This document shows, in pieces, positions 11,118 through 23,275 of a stretch of 64,000 bases of DNA. The stretch comes from Ashinkailepas kermadecensis (Eukaryota > Arthropoda > Thecostraca > Neolepadidae), in NCBI GenBank assembly GCA_034440615.1, contig JAOTOM010003978.1:62001-126000 (forward strand), read 5' to 3'. Below the pieces are notes generated by a model. That model ran no database searches. It saw nothing but the letters and a program-made list of their open reading frames with translations, and had not been told where the DNA came from. A program made the translations under genes and the position numbers. Each line of letters starts with the position of its first letter. The first letter of the stretch is position 1.

Positions 11118-12404
11118 CTGAAAATGCGAGGTCAATGTCAAGTTCGGGGTCACAGTTCCCTGTGTGCAGTTCGCCGCAGTCGTTTGCTTTCTGCGACGTA
11201 GAACTGAACAGATTTTATTGCGAAGAGTTGCAGTCGTCAAAACGTAACACAAAAAAACGGACTAAGCGACTTCTTAAATAGTTGCTCTCAATGGAACGTA
11301 CATTAAGTTAGGCTAAGGTTTCCGCAACTAAATATATGAAGGGGCCATGACACATGGCGTCTGTTCCTACACAAGCGCAATACGAAAACAGTCAGAAACA
11401 TGGCAGTATGCAACAAAGCAGGATTGGTGGATGCGCTGCAGAACGATGCCCTGCGGCACATCACGCAGCGTTGGAACACAACCCGACTGAAACGAGCTGT
11501 CACCATCAGCAGTGAGTTATGTGCGTCTAGTTGCAAGCAACAGGTATTGTAACATGTTGCACTGTACTATTGAAGACATATTTATAAATTATACGGCTGT
11601 TCTTGAGCATGTCACAACGAATGAGACGAATAATGATCAAGCGATATGCATAATGCAACTTTGCAAGTTATGTCCGGCTAAGACTTGGGAGCAGGGGCGG
11701 ATTCAAGGGGGCAGAGAGAGAGAGAGGCGGAGCCTCTCTGACTGGAAAATGGCTTCCCTCCAGGGACCCTTGAGTGCACCACCGCCCCATACATTTTTTC
11801 AGCCGAAGGTTCTTGCGTGGTAGGAACTCACCCTCCCCAATTCCCACATTCACCCACGTCTCCCAAGGAGTTTTGGGTGCCATTGAGCCCATTTTCAGGA
11901 TTAAATAGGAATTAGATGACATCAGAAGAGGACACGAATGATCGGCCATAGGATGATTGCCGATAATAATTTAACCACGAGGCAGTTACTATTGCATACC
12001 TGAGTTCACAAGACCACGAGGTATTCAAGAGGGAAATTAATTATGTGTATTGTTATCTAGCAAACATTCACATTCAAAGATTCCACTTTTGTTATCCGAC
12101 CAACAAGTAAGTGACCATCATCATCACCATCGTCCGACTTCTGGACATTTTCACACCTTTCGATATAATTTAAGCTTGCATAGTCACAACTAAGCTAGCT
12201 TGAAAGCATGTGTAAGGAAATAAGCGTCGCTAACATAACAGTGAACTTAATCCATTGGCTTTCTATTTTTCTGTTCGTCTCCTTAACTGTACTGAGCTAG
12301 ATATATATCTACTTATCATACACAGCGGATGCAAACATTATCTGGACAGATTATATAACACGTAATATGGTTAGTTCGAAGGATAAATGCAGAGCAACTC
12401 GGAC

Positions 12405-12735
12405 TGATCGAATGAACCAAGGGTGAAGAGCACAGAACGCAATGAGCACAGAACCAATGATCGGCACAGAACATGATGAACACAGAACCAAGAGTGATGG
12501 GCACACAACGTGAAGAGCACAGAACGAAGAGTAATGAGCACATAACCTAGAGTGATGAGCACAGAGCCAAGAATGATGAGCACAGAACCAAGAGTGATGA
12601 GCTCAGAACGAGATCAGCAGAGAACCAAGAGCGATGAGCACAAAACGTGATGATCACAGAACCAAGAGGGATGAGCATATAACCAAGAGTGATCACAGAA
12701 CCAAGAGTGATGAGCATAGAACGAACATATCGCAC
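12405..12735. repeat. ~22-24-bp degenerate minisatellite
   Basis: Units of AGCACAGAACCAAGAGTGAT GA with gaps and substitutions, roughly 14 copies. Strongly purine-rich on the plus strand. Confidence 0.85.
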
Positions 12736-14464
12736 GCCGTATCGGATGGCGAAAAGAGATTGATGCCAGATTGTCCGATCAAATATCTCGATGATACTAA
12801 TTGCACAGAATATTGTTTTAAACTCTTAGAATCGAGCTTATCTTTACATTTCCCTCTCAAGTGCGGATCATGTCATCATTGTTCAGCAAGAGCCATATTT
12901 AGCAGAAGATCAAAAATACCAACTTTTGCTCTCCTTTTCATTTCATTTCTTGTCCTATTTTTCCTCTCCCTTATCATCTCTAATACATATTTCAGTCTAT
13001 AGCCTAAGTATCATTCCGAACGGAACGAAATGATGCTCTGGTATCACCGCTCTGCATGCTGTTGTAGTAGCGACAAGGCGAAAGCCATGCTGTTTTGTGA
13101 TTAGTACGCGCACCAGAGGGGTGCGGGCGTAATCGAGCCACCATTGTTGTTTTGCACAAATACTTCAAAGAAGGGTTACGATAGATTAATGCAATTGGTG
13201 GCTTTGCTGCAAACGCAATGGTACACCTTATCCAAAATGAAATCCGTTGGTATATATAGGAACTGCTGGTCAGTAGCGAAACCAGAAATGTGCGATTGTT
13301 TTCTTCGGGGGAGGCTCCATGGCAGCTTAGAATGGCAGCTTTGAAGGAGCTCTTGTAGCGCCAGGAGACCTCTCCAGCCTCAAGGGTTGTCTCCAGCTCC
13401 CAGGATCCCCTATGCTCCCGGTCGGTCCTCTAATACTCCCGACACTCCTCCATCCAGCTCAATCGAGACCATCTTCGGCGCTGCGGCCGGAACACCGGCG
13501 GTGCTGCAGCTCCATCGGCCGACTCCCCGTGGTTGCGCTTCTGCTGCGAGGTGCAAATTTGACCCCGACTGGCCGCCGCCGAGGCTTCGCCGACGCGGCG
13601 GCGCGCTGGTCCAGTCGGTCACAGCCGATGCTGGCTGTCATCTCGTTGGGCTTCTTCCGCAGTGAAATGATTGTGACTATAAACGTCCATGTTTCGTTCT
13701 GCACGGTTCCACCTCTGACGGCACTTTTGACCACACCGCCGTTGGTCATCACGCACGCCCCGCCGACACGGCGAATTATATTTGAACTTGCTTCCCAGGA
13801 AACCGACTGACCGCTCATCGATCGTCGGTGGTGGTCGCGCACGTGGCCATGGGCGAGTAGTTGACGCCGGGGTGGCGAGCGGGGCTGAGGGCAGCTTCGT
13901 CGGTGAGATTCGAGCCAGGCTCACTGGCCGACACCGGCTGACGCCCGAGACGGGCGGACGCGTCGCGCCGGCAAGGTCGGCCGCGATCGGAGACGGCCCG
14001 CGCCGTGTTTGCTCGCCATTTGAGCTTGCATTCGTAGATGTTCATGTTTTAGCTACCGATCGATTTCCAAGATATTTTGCAGATGTTATGTACGTACATT
14101 CAGTATGTAGCTACTTCGCTATTTCACCTCATCTGGCTTCTGATATTCTGTCTTCTGTCCTGCATCATGTGTACCTAAATTGCGTCGGAAAATCTCGTTG
14201 CGAGATATTTTCGATCATTCGAAATATAGTCCAGATTTTAATACTGAACAGCTGTATTTTGTAGCCGTTGTCCAATGACAGGCAATCAATACATATGTCG
14301 ACATTCGAAATATAGCTTTGCCATTTTTTAAACTTACGATATAGCCCGATAAAGCCATGCACCACAAAGTCAAGTCACAAAGTCCACACCACATTCAACA
14401 TCTCCGACCTCATTTACCTCTGAAGACATTCACTTGGAGCTACCAACCTTACAATGCAGAAAGT

Positions 14465-14848
14465 TCACAACGTCTTTAATCTCCCATCCAGATTTCCTGT
14501 TCCTAGCTTCACTAGTAGCCAAGGTCGGAGATGGCGAGGACAGAATCCGTCCCAGCGCGTCCGGTTACCGTTATGTGAGAGGCCCTCCGGCAGGCAAGTC
14601 GAGAGCAACTCACTTAATTTGAGCCGCCAAGCCCCGTCCGGCAGCAGAGCCTGTTCACGGCTTAACAAATCGTACACCAGCAACCCATAACATACGGATT
14701 CACTAAAAGGTAGCCTAATTGAATGCAAGTAGGTCTGTGCGAAAGTCTCGACTGCCGGTGCGAGGATGTGCGTTTGGAAACCGTTCCCTTCACCAAGTGC
14801 TTGTCTGACACGCCAGCTAAGATCAGCCCGTGCGTTGGCACCCCGCAC
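14465..14848 (-). other. Unidentified 127-codon open frame
   Basis: Open on the minus strand with an even amino-acid mix (PFSESVCYGLLVYDLLSREQ, then WRLKLSELLSTCLPEGLSHN) and no tandem repeat. It lies in a unique, moderately GC-rich segment. No family was recognised. The start and any splice sites are unclear. The length is within chance expectation for this window, so this is only a candidate. Confidence 0.2.
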
Positions 14849-15057
14849 CCCTCAGTCTTGCTGAATTTAACACACTGCAGTGCGTTTGGTCTATAAGTGC
14901 TGAAATCTATGAAGTGTTATCCACATTTTCAGCAGCCTGTCCTCGCCCTCCGGTGAAGACTTCTTAGACGAGATCCCGGCTGCACCTTATTCGCATTTAA
15001 TCATATGCGGTTTTATACATAAAGGCCAGCAGAAGATAGAGCGAGTCGACGACTGAA

Positions 15058-15678
<621 letters not shown>

Positions 15679-17664
15679 CCCGGTGCAGACAAATTATATG
15701 GGTTTGTCTTAGGGGGAGGCCGTGTTGTTTTGAATCGTGTGACGAATTGTTGCATAACGCTGAATCCCAACGTGAATGACATGCACAATTTCACATGAAA
15801 TTTCACGCTATCTGGCTAACAATCCAATTCGGAATCCCATACTGAATTACTGGAAGGATGCTGTTTAAAACGAGGAAATGTTTAAATGACTGAAGGTGGG
15901 AAAGGCAGAAGAATAATTTCATGTTTGGCATGGCAGCATTCGGAAATGGCAAGCAGACTTGGGATCCGGTGTTTTTTTTTTATAACATGTGTATCCGGTC
16001 CAAATAACATCCTATACGCACCGAATCGCAACAGCACGAGGCCAATTTTACTAACATCACAAGCTGTGTGTTCACACCGAACTTGGTGCGAATTCACCAT
16101 TTGGACATCTTATTTAATGTTCTTTAATTTTATACGATTTATGTCATGAATTATATTGAGTCTTATTTAACATTTAAGTCACCAATAGCTGACTAGCAGT
16201 CAGCTGACTGTGACTCAATACCTTATTGATTTAAAGAAAGTGTGAGGGTAATACCTGAACATTATCAAAAGGTGTATTCACACCAAATTCGGTGTGAATA
16301 CACAGCTTGTGATGTTAGTGAAATTGGCCTATGATCGTCACTCTTCATCAATTCACAGGCGTGCTTCCTAGTTGTCCCACAGGTAATCCCGCTGAGGTCG
16401 CCGCTGACCAGATACACACTTCACACATTAATAGCAATGCACTTGCAACAGCCACATTTTACGACCCTATACGTGATGACCCTATGCGTGACATATTTAG
16501 GCGACCCTATGCGACCTAACAGTTGAATGCGTCGGAAAAGAGTACAAGAACCCAAGTTTCTCGTCTTCTGATTTCAAATTCGCGGTTTTGGCTGATCGAG
16601 TCAGCTCGTGCCAAATTACCGTCCACTATCCCCTCATCCCGCCAGGTCTTACCTGGATTGTATGGATGTTTTCCACCATACTCATCGATATGTCCTTTTT
16701 ATACTGTGCTCCGAAATGGTTTGAATCCGCCGATGACTACTAAGTAAGACAAGTAGTGGATATGTCTGTGCAGTGTGCGAATACAGACAAGCGCTTTGGG
16801 AAATGCGAGGACTAATTTCATTTAAGCAACCACAAAGGTTCGTAACACATAGTTAGGTCCCTATTCAAGCACTGAATTAAAGTAGTGGTAGCTTTTCCTT
16901 GAATGCAATACAATTGTGATGAGATAAATGCAAGGTAAATGACGAGACAGCGTGGTCAGCTTCGCTCTGACCAATACGCCTTTATACATTTAGGCGTATA
17001 TTTACATATGCATTTTCCTAATGATCTGCGCAAACAGTAGCACAACATAAATAGTGAACTTGCTTTTTTCCTCGTGACCAAATGGATCGACAGAATATTA
17101 TAATTCCGATCGAAACTAATAGATTAATGACACAATTATGCGCCTGTGAGGCACATTCCTCCCTCGCTGCTGCTGATAAATGTCTTCAAGGACACCAAAA
17201 GGAACTGCTCCGGACAGATCACAGCCGTGTTTTCCCAGAAGCTGGATTGAGAAACACAATGTTGCTGCTGTGTAGCAGTGTTTATCGTGCTTGTGAGTGT
17301 CTGTTCGGCCAACACAGCCCAGTTTATAGTGATATTTCAACGTTACCCATAACAAAATCTTACACCAGCAGGCTACCACAGCATGCCCCTCATCACTCGC
17401 CTGGTATTTTTACCGGGAAACATGCGGAATATTTCGACCAAATCTCACCACAGGCTGGAATGGCATCAAGACAAAACCGGCTCATTTCATCCGATCGCTG
17501 GATGTCCAATCGCATGCAATGTGACCTCATGTGACCTCCGCATGTCACATTTTCTCTGTCCCACCAGCGCATACGTATGAAAAGGACGTTCTCAGAACTG
17601 GCCGGGGTGGTGATCTAAGCAAACGCTCGAAAAAGACCAGTTACTGACGGGAAGCATACCGAAG
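15679..17664. other. Exon C-D intron segment: nothing beyond the foldback MITE
   Basis: AT-rich unique sequence. The only structure is the inverted-arm element at 16038-16333. Open frames here are short and unbiased. Confidence 0.6.
16038..16333. mobile_element. Foldback MITE (~295 bp) with ~62-bp inverted arms
   Basis: The left arm (16038-16100) starts GAGGCCAATTTTACTAACAT, then CACAAGCTGTGTGTTCACAC. The right arm (16269-16333) is its reverse complement with a few mismatches (GTGATGTTAGTGAAATTGGC at its outer end). The arms contain a smaller palindrome built from GGTGTATTCACACC and GGTGTGAATACAC. The ~170-bp centre is AT-rich and encodes nothing. Arms and size fit a non-autonomous DNA transposon. 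No target duplication was securely identified. Confidence 0.8.
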
Positions 17665-18228
17665 AAGTCCACGAGAACAAAATTGCCTGCATTTTGTCGG
17701 ATGTCTATATAGCCATGCCGCTTATAGGCATGACGACATTTACGTCCCAATTGAGCTGCTACCGCGTCGAAATTGTCATTTGGTGACATCACCAAGCCGG
17801 ACCTCGGCGCCCACCCGCCGCACGAGACGGGCAAGTCGCGTGACGGGCTTTAAATGGCGGGAAGCAAGTATGTCGCGGCGGGTGGCGAATCTGTCGCGGT
17901 GTGTAGCGAACCTTTCAAAGCGGATAGTGACGCTGCCTTGGTGGGTAGCGAGGCTGTCGTGATGGATAACGGGCCTGTTGTGGTGGGTAGCGAGGCTGTC
18001 GTGATGGGTAACGAGCCTGTTGTCGTAGATAGCGAGTCTGTCGTGGTGGGTAGTTAATTTGTTCTCGAAGATAACGAGCATGTCATGATGGGTAGTTAAT
18101 CTGTTGTATATAGCGAGCTTGTCGTGGTGGGTAGCGAGCCTTCCACAGCGGGCAGCGAGCCTGTCGTGGATAGCGAGCCTGTCGCAGTGGATAGCGAGCC
18201 CTTCACAGTTGACACGAGTCTGCCAGAC
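17665..18228 (-). mobile_element. Dispersed element with internal 21-bp minisatellite, short copy
   Basis: The complement of this interval is a diverged copy of the element at 20020-22665. It has the array-leading GTGAAGGGCTCGCTATCCAC, a run of about 15 diverged 21-bp units (TCGCTA-CCCACCA-CGACAG type), and then CCGCCATTTAAAG. The unique tail has GGTCCGGCTTGGTGATGTCA, CCAAATGACAATTT, CATGCCTATAAGCGGCAT and CAAAATGCAGGCAATTTTGT. The same order of unique head, tandem core and unique tail in both copies shows the minisatellite travels inside a mobile unit. Confidence 0.8.
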
Positions 18229-19522
18229 AGGCCGGTCCGCTGTCGGCCGTCGACACGCTGACAGCCAGCCCGGCCGGCTCGACTCGACAGGTCGACCGGC
18301 CGACCTGATCAACTGCGGTGGGACGCTGACTGGCGCGTCATCCCCCCCCCCCCCCTCCCCCTCCTCTGTCAGGGTTAAGGCCGCCGAACCGTTGTACCGT
18401 TGTGGGACACGTCTCCACGGCCGCAGCGGCTGCGCACTCCATTCCTACTGCAAGCGAAACTAGGCGGAAGCACGCTTACTTTTCTGCCGCGTTCATGAAG
18501 TTGTCACTCGGTGCTTCGGCAGCGACTGCCGACAGTATCGGCGGCGACCGTCAGTGCGGCTCGTCTGTTGTGTGTCTGACATCTGGATAACAGGCGACGC
18601 TGAGCAAAAATAAGCCACATAAGCGATTAGGTACGCGGGTACCGTCGCACGCGAATGTCGGCAGGTTCGAGCCGACGGTAATCCAGGATTATATTGAATG
18701 CTGTCGCCGAGCTCCATGTTCACCACCTGGCTGGCGTGCGAGTCCCACTCCCGCACGGCTTCTGTGAGAGTGCTAGCGCCTGGAGCGATTCCGCATGTTG
18801 CTGCCCCGGTCATCTCCGCGGCCGTGGTCGTCGTGTCGGTGCCGCTCACCCTGCACCACGGCCGTGCTGAGTGTGTGGTGTGGCAGCCGGGTCGCCCCGT
18901 GCGTGTTCCCACCTGCAAGCCGTCCCCCGAGAATGGGTTCCCACCCGGCAACGCGGGCGCAAACCCGGCTCCGTCAGTGTGTTTCCACGCCACAGCCCGC
19001 CCCGGCAGGAGGCGTCTCGCCTGCCATGCGAACGTCTCATCAGCCCACACGCTGCACAGCGGGTGTGGGCGTGACCCGTCCGCGTCCTCCGCCCCGACGC
19101 CCTCTCAATCCGAATCGTCTCCACGAATGCCGTCTCCTCGCGTCGCACCAGCCACGTGAGTCCGCCTCGTTTCCGGTGGCGCGCGGGTCGGCCTCGGACC
19201 GCCCCGGGCGACCGGGTCGACCCACCGCCGCAGCGCCGCCAGCCGGTGAGCTTCATTACCCTTCCATCAAGTACAGCCGGCCGTACGCGTCGCCGACAGC
19301 GACTCTCGCCATCCGATTCGGCCCGTCCAAATTACGCGTGGCGGATGCTACTGGCGCCATACGTCGCTGCCGCCACGGCGGCCCCCGAGGGTGGGCGGGG
19401 CCGCACCAGCCGGAGACGTTGGTCACCACCAAACGGGGCCGCGCCGCGGACTCGTGGGGTGAGGCGTCGAGCCACAGGCGGAGGAACGCTTGGCCGTGCC
19501 ATTTGGCCACGACCGGCGCCTC
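18229..19522. other. Spacer between the inverted minisatellite elements
   Basis: GC- and CpG-rich unique sequence with a C13 run at 18343-18355. Several frames on both strands are open by composition alone. A minus-strand stretch near 18690-18775 (EAVREWDSHASQVVNMELGD) looks somewhat coding-like but has no family match or clear borders. Confidence 0.5.
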
Positions 19523-19880
<358 letters not shown>

Positions 19881-20019
19881 CTCATCTCGCCATGTTTGCC
19901 GCACTTCCGTGCACAGGACGCGTGTGGCGCATGCTCAAACCTGGCATTCGCCAGCTTTCATTCGAAATTTATTCGCGCTATTGAGGTGAAAATGCGTTTT
20001 GTGCTGGCAAGTTGGCGCA

Positions 20020-22665
20020 CGGCAGTAGCACCCAGTGAAAGGCTCGCTACCCACTGCAACAGGTTCGTTACCCACCACGACAGCCTCGCTACCCACCACG
20101 ACAGGCTCGCTACCCTCCACGACAGTCTCGCTACCCTCCACAACAGGTTCGCTACCCACCACGACAGGTTCGCTACCCTCCACGACAGCCTCGCTACCCA
20201 CCACGACAGGTTCGCTACCCTCCACGACAGGCTCGCTAGCCACCACGACAGCCTCGCTAACCACCACGACAGCCTCGCTACCCACCACGACAGCTTCGCT
20301 ACCCTCCACGACAGCCTCGCTACCCACCACGACAGCCTCGATACCCACCACGACAGGTTCGCTACCCTCCACGACAGCCTCGCTACCCACCACGACAGGT
20401 TCGCTACCCTCCACGACAGGTTCGCTACCCACCACGACAGGTTCGCTACCCTCCACGACAGGCTCGCTTCACACCACGACAGGCCCGCTTCCCACCACGA
20501 CAGGCTCGCTTCACACCACGACAGCCTCGCTACCCACCACGACAGCCTCGCTACCCACCACGACAGGTTCGCTACCCTCCACGACAGGCTCGCTAGCCAC
20601 CACGACAGCCTCGCTAACCACCACGACAGCCTCGCTACCCACCACGACAGGTTCGCTACCCTCCACGACAGCCTCGCTAGCCACCACGACAGCCTCGATA
20701 CCCACCACGACAGGTTCGCTACCCACCGCGACAGCCTCGCTACCCTCCACGACAGGTTCGCTAACCACCACGACAGCCTCGCTACCCACCACGACAGATT
20801 CGCTACCCACCACGACAGCCTCGCTAACCACCACGACAGGTTCGCTACCCACCACGACAGCCTCGCTACCCACCACGACAGTCTCGCTACCCTCCACAAC
20901 AGGTTCGCTACCCACCACGACAGCCTCGCTACCCACCACGACAGCCTCGCTACCCACCACGACAGGTTCGCTACCCACCACGACAGCCTCGCTACCCACC
21001 ACGACAGTCTTGCTACCCACCACGACAGTTTCGCTACCCTCCACAACAGGTTCGCGACCCACCACGACAGCCTCGATACCCACCACGACAGGTTCGCTAC
21101 CCACCACGACAGCCTCGCTACCCACCACGACAGCCTCGCTACCCACCACGACAGCCTCGCTACCCACCACGACAGCCTCGCTACCCACCACGACAGCCTC
21201 GCTACCCACCACGACAGGTTCGCTACCCACCACGACAGCCTCGCTACCCACCACGACAGGTTCGCTACCCACCACGACAGCCTCGATACCTACCACGACA
21301 GGTTCGCTAACCACCGCGACAGCCTCGCTAGCCACCACGACAGCCTCGCTACCCACCACGACAGCCTCGCCACCCACCGCGACAGCCTCGCTACCCACCA
21401 CGACAGCCTCGCTACCCACCACGACAGGCTCGCTACCCACCACGACAGCCTCGCTACCCACCACGACAGCCTCGCTACCCACCACGACAGGTTCGCTACC
21501 CACCACGACAGCCTCGCTAACCACCACGACAGCCTCGCTAACCACCACGACAGGTTCGCTAACCACCACGACAGCCTCGCTACCCACCACGACAGGTTCG
21601 CTACCCACCACGACAGCCTCGCTACCCACCACGACAGGTTCGCTACCCACCACGACAGCCTCGCTACCCACCACGACAGCCTCGCTACCCACCACGACAG
21701 GTTCGCTACCCACCACGACAGGTTCGCTACCCACCACGACAGGTTCGCTACCCACCACGACAGCCTCGCTACCCACCACGACAGCCTCGCTACCCACCAC
21801 GACAGCCTCGCTACCCACCACGACAGCCTCGCTACCCACCACGACAGCCTCGCTACCCACCACGACAGCCTCGCTACCCACCACGACAGGCTCGCTACCC
21901 ACCACGACAGGTTCGCTACCCACCACGACAGGCTCGCTACCCACCACGACAGGCTCGCTACCCACCACGCACGACAGCCTCGCTACCCACCACGACAGGT
22001 TCGCTACCACACCACGACAGCCTCGCTTCACACCACGACAGGTTCGCTACCCACCACGACAGGCCCGCTTCACCCACCACGACAGGCCTCGCTACCCACC
22101 ACGACAGGCCCGCTATCACACCACGACAGGCCTCGCTTCACCCACCACGACAGGTTCGCTACCCACCACGACAGGCTCGCTACCCACCACGACAGCCTCG
22201 CTACCCACCACGACAGGTTCGCTACCCTCCACGACAGCCTCGCTAACCACCACGACAGCCTCGCTACCCTCCACGACAGCCTCGCTACCCACCACGACAG
22301 CCTCGCTACCCTCCACGACAGCCTCGCTACCCTCCACGACAGCCTCGCTACCCACCACGACAGGCTCGCTTCACACCACGACAGGTTCGCTACCCACCAC
22401 GACAGGCCCGCTACCCACCATTTAAAGTCGGTCGCCCGTGACGCGAGTTGCGGCCCCGTCTCCTGCAGTGGGTCAGCGCCTAGGTCCGGCTTGGCGATGT
22501 CACCAAATGACATCCTGCAGCGGGTCAGCGGCTAGGTCCGGCTTGGCGATGTCACCAAATGACAATTTGACACGGCAACAGGTCAAAAGAGGCGCAAATG
22601 TCCTCATGCCTATGAGCGGCATTACCACGCAGACATTCTATAAAATGCAGGTAATTTTGTTTTCT
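20020..22665 (+). mobile_element. Dispersed element with expanded 21-bp minisatellite, long copy
   Basis: The head (AGTGAAAGGCTCGCTACCCA) is followed by about 113 units of 21 bp (20035-22425). The unique tail at 22425-22665 contains CCATTTAAAGTCGG, two copies of GGTCCGGCTTGGCGATGTCA at 22482-22502 and 22535-22555, CTCATGCCTATGAGCGGCAT and AAAATGCAGGTAATTTTGTT. The tail matches the complement of 17665-17850. An element with unique ends and a tandem core resembles some Helitron-like or TIR non-autonomous families, but no diagnostic termini were found. Confidence 0.75.
20035..22425. repeat. 21-bp minisatellite, ~113 copies
   Basis: The unit is about GCTACCCACCACGACAGCCTC with two main variants (CGACAGCCTC and CGACAGGTTC) and sporadic CCCTCC for CCCACC. 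Because 21 is a multiple of three, no frame meets a stop and long repetitive ORFs arise on both strands. These are artefacts, not genes. The variants are interspersed and not in blocks, and the 5' part (20035-20760) carries more CCCTCCAC variants than the centre. Confidence 0.95.
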
Positions 22666-22939
22666 TATATTTCTTTTGTAGAGCCCAGCACACACTACTG
22701 TACAGACTTGGAGTAATCAGGCACTTTGATAAAACGCTCGGCGAGACGTCGATAACGGGCGACATGGGTCGCAAACAAGCACAGCGGCCATGCCGTCGTC
22801 GAACGAGACGGCGGCATTAAACTGATTGCATGCAATATCTATTACTATCCATTACTGCAATATGCATTACTCGTCCGGCAATCGCCCTAATGCACACGCG
22901 GTGGATGAACGTTAAATAACTTAAATAACGGCACTGACG

Positions 22940-23275
22940 GTATGGATATGATGCACACCGTGATGGTGCATAGGAAGTGCGCCATCAGCGTACATAGGAT
23001 GTACACCATGATGGTACATAGGAAGTGCGCCAACATCGTACATAGGATTTACGCCGTGACGGTGCATAGGAAGTGCGCCATCAGCGTACATAGGAGGTAC
23101 ACCATGATGGTTCATAGGAAGTACTCCACCATCGTACATAGGAGGTACACCATGATGGTTCATAGGAAGTACTCCACCATCGTACATAGGAGGTACACCA
23201 CGATGGACCATAGGAGGCACACCACAATGGCACACACGAGGTGCAACGTAATCATGCACCATGACCTGCACTATG
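22940..23275. repeat. ~48-bp minisatellite (24-bp sub-repeat), ~7 copies
   Basis: The unit is ATGATGGTGCATAGGAAGTG plus CGCCATCAGCGTACATAGGA and GTACACC. The half-units are themselves related (CATAGGA-GTaC-CC). It becomes irregular after 23200. Confidence 0.9.

Larger units (their letters stand above)
11118..15057. other. Exon C-D intron segment: mostly unidentified
   Basis: Contains the 12405-12735 minisatellite and a possible terminus of a DNA transposon at 11695 (CAGGGGCGGATTCAAGGGGG), whose counterpart appears inverted near 52620-52645. A CpG-rich unique block lies at 13400-14030. No gene is supported. Confidence 0.55.

Noticed and set aside
18493..19050. Minus-strand 185-codon frame with a coding-looking segment (EAVREWDSHASQVVNMELGD)
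   Set aside because: No family recognised, GC-rich context opens frames by chance, and no consistent splice borders. Kept only as a note in the spacer entry.
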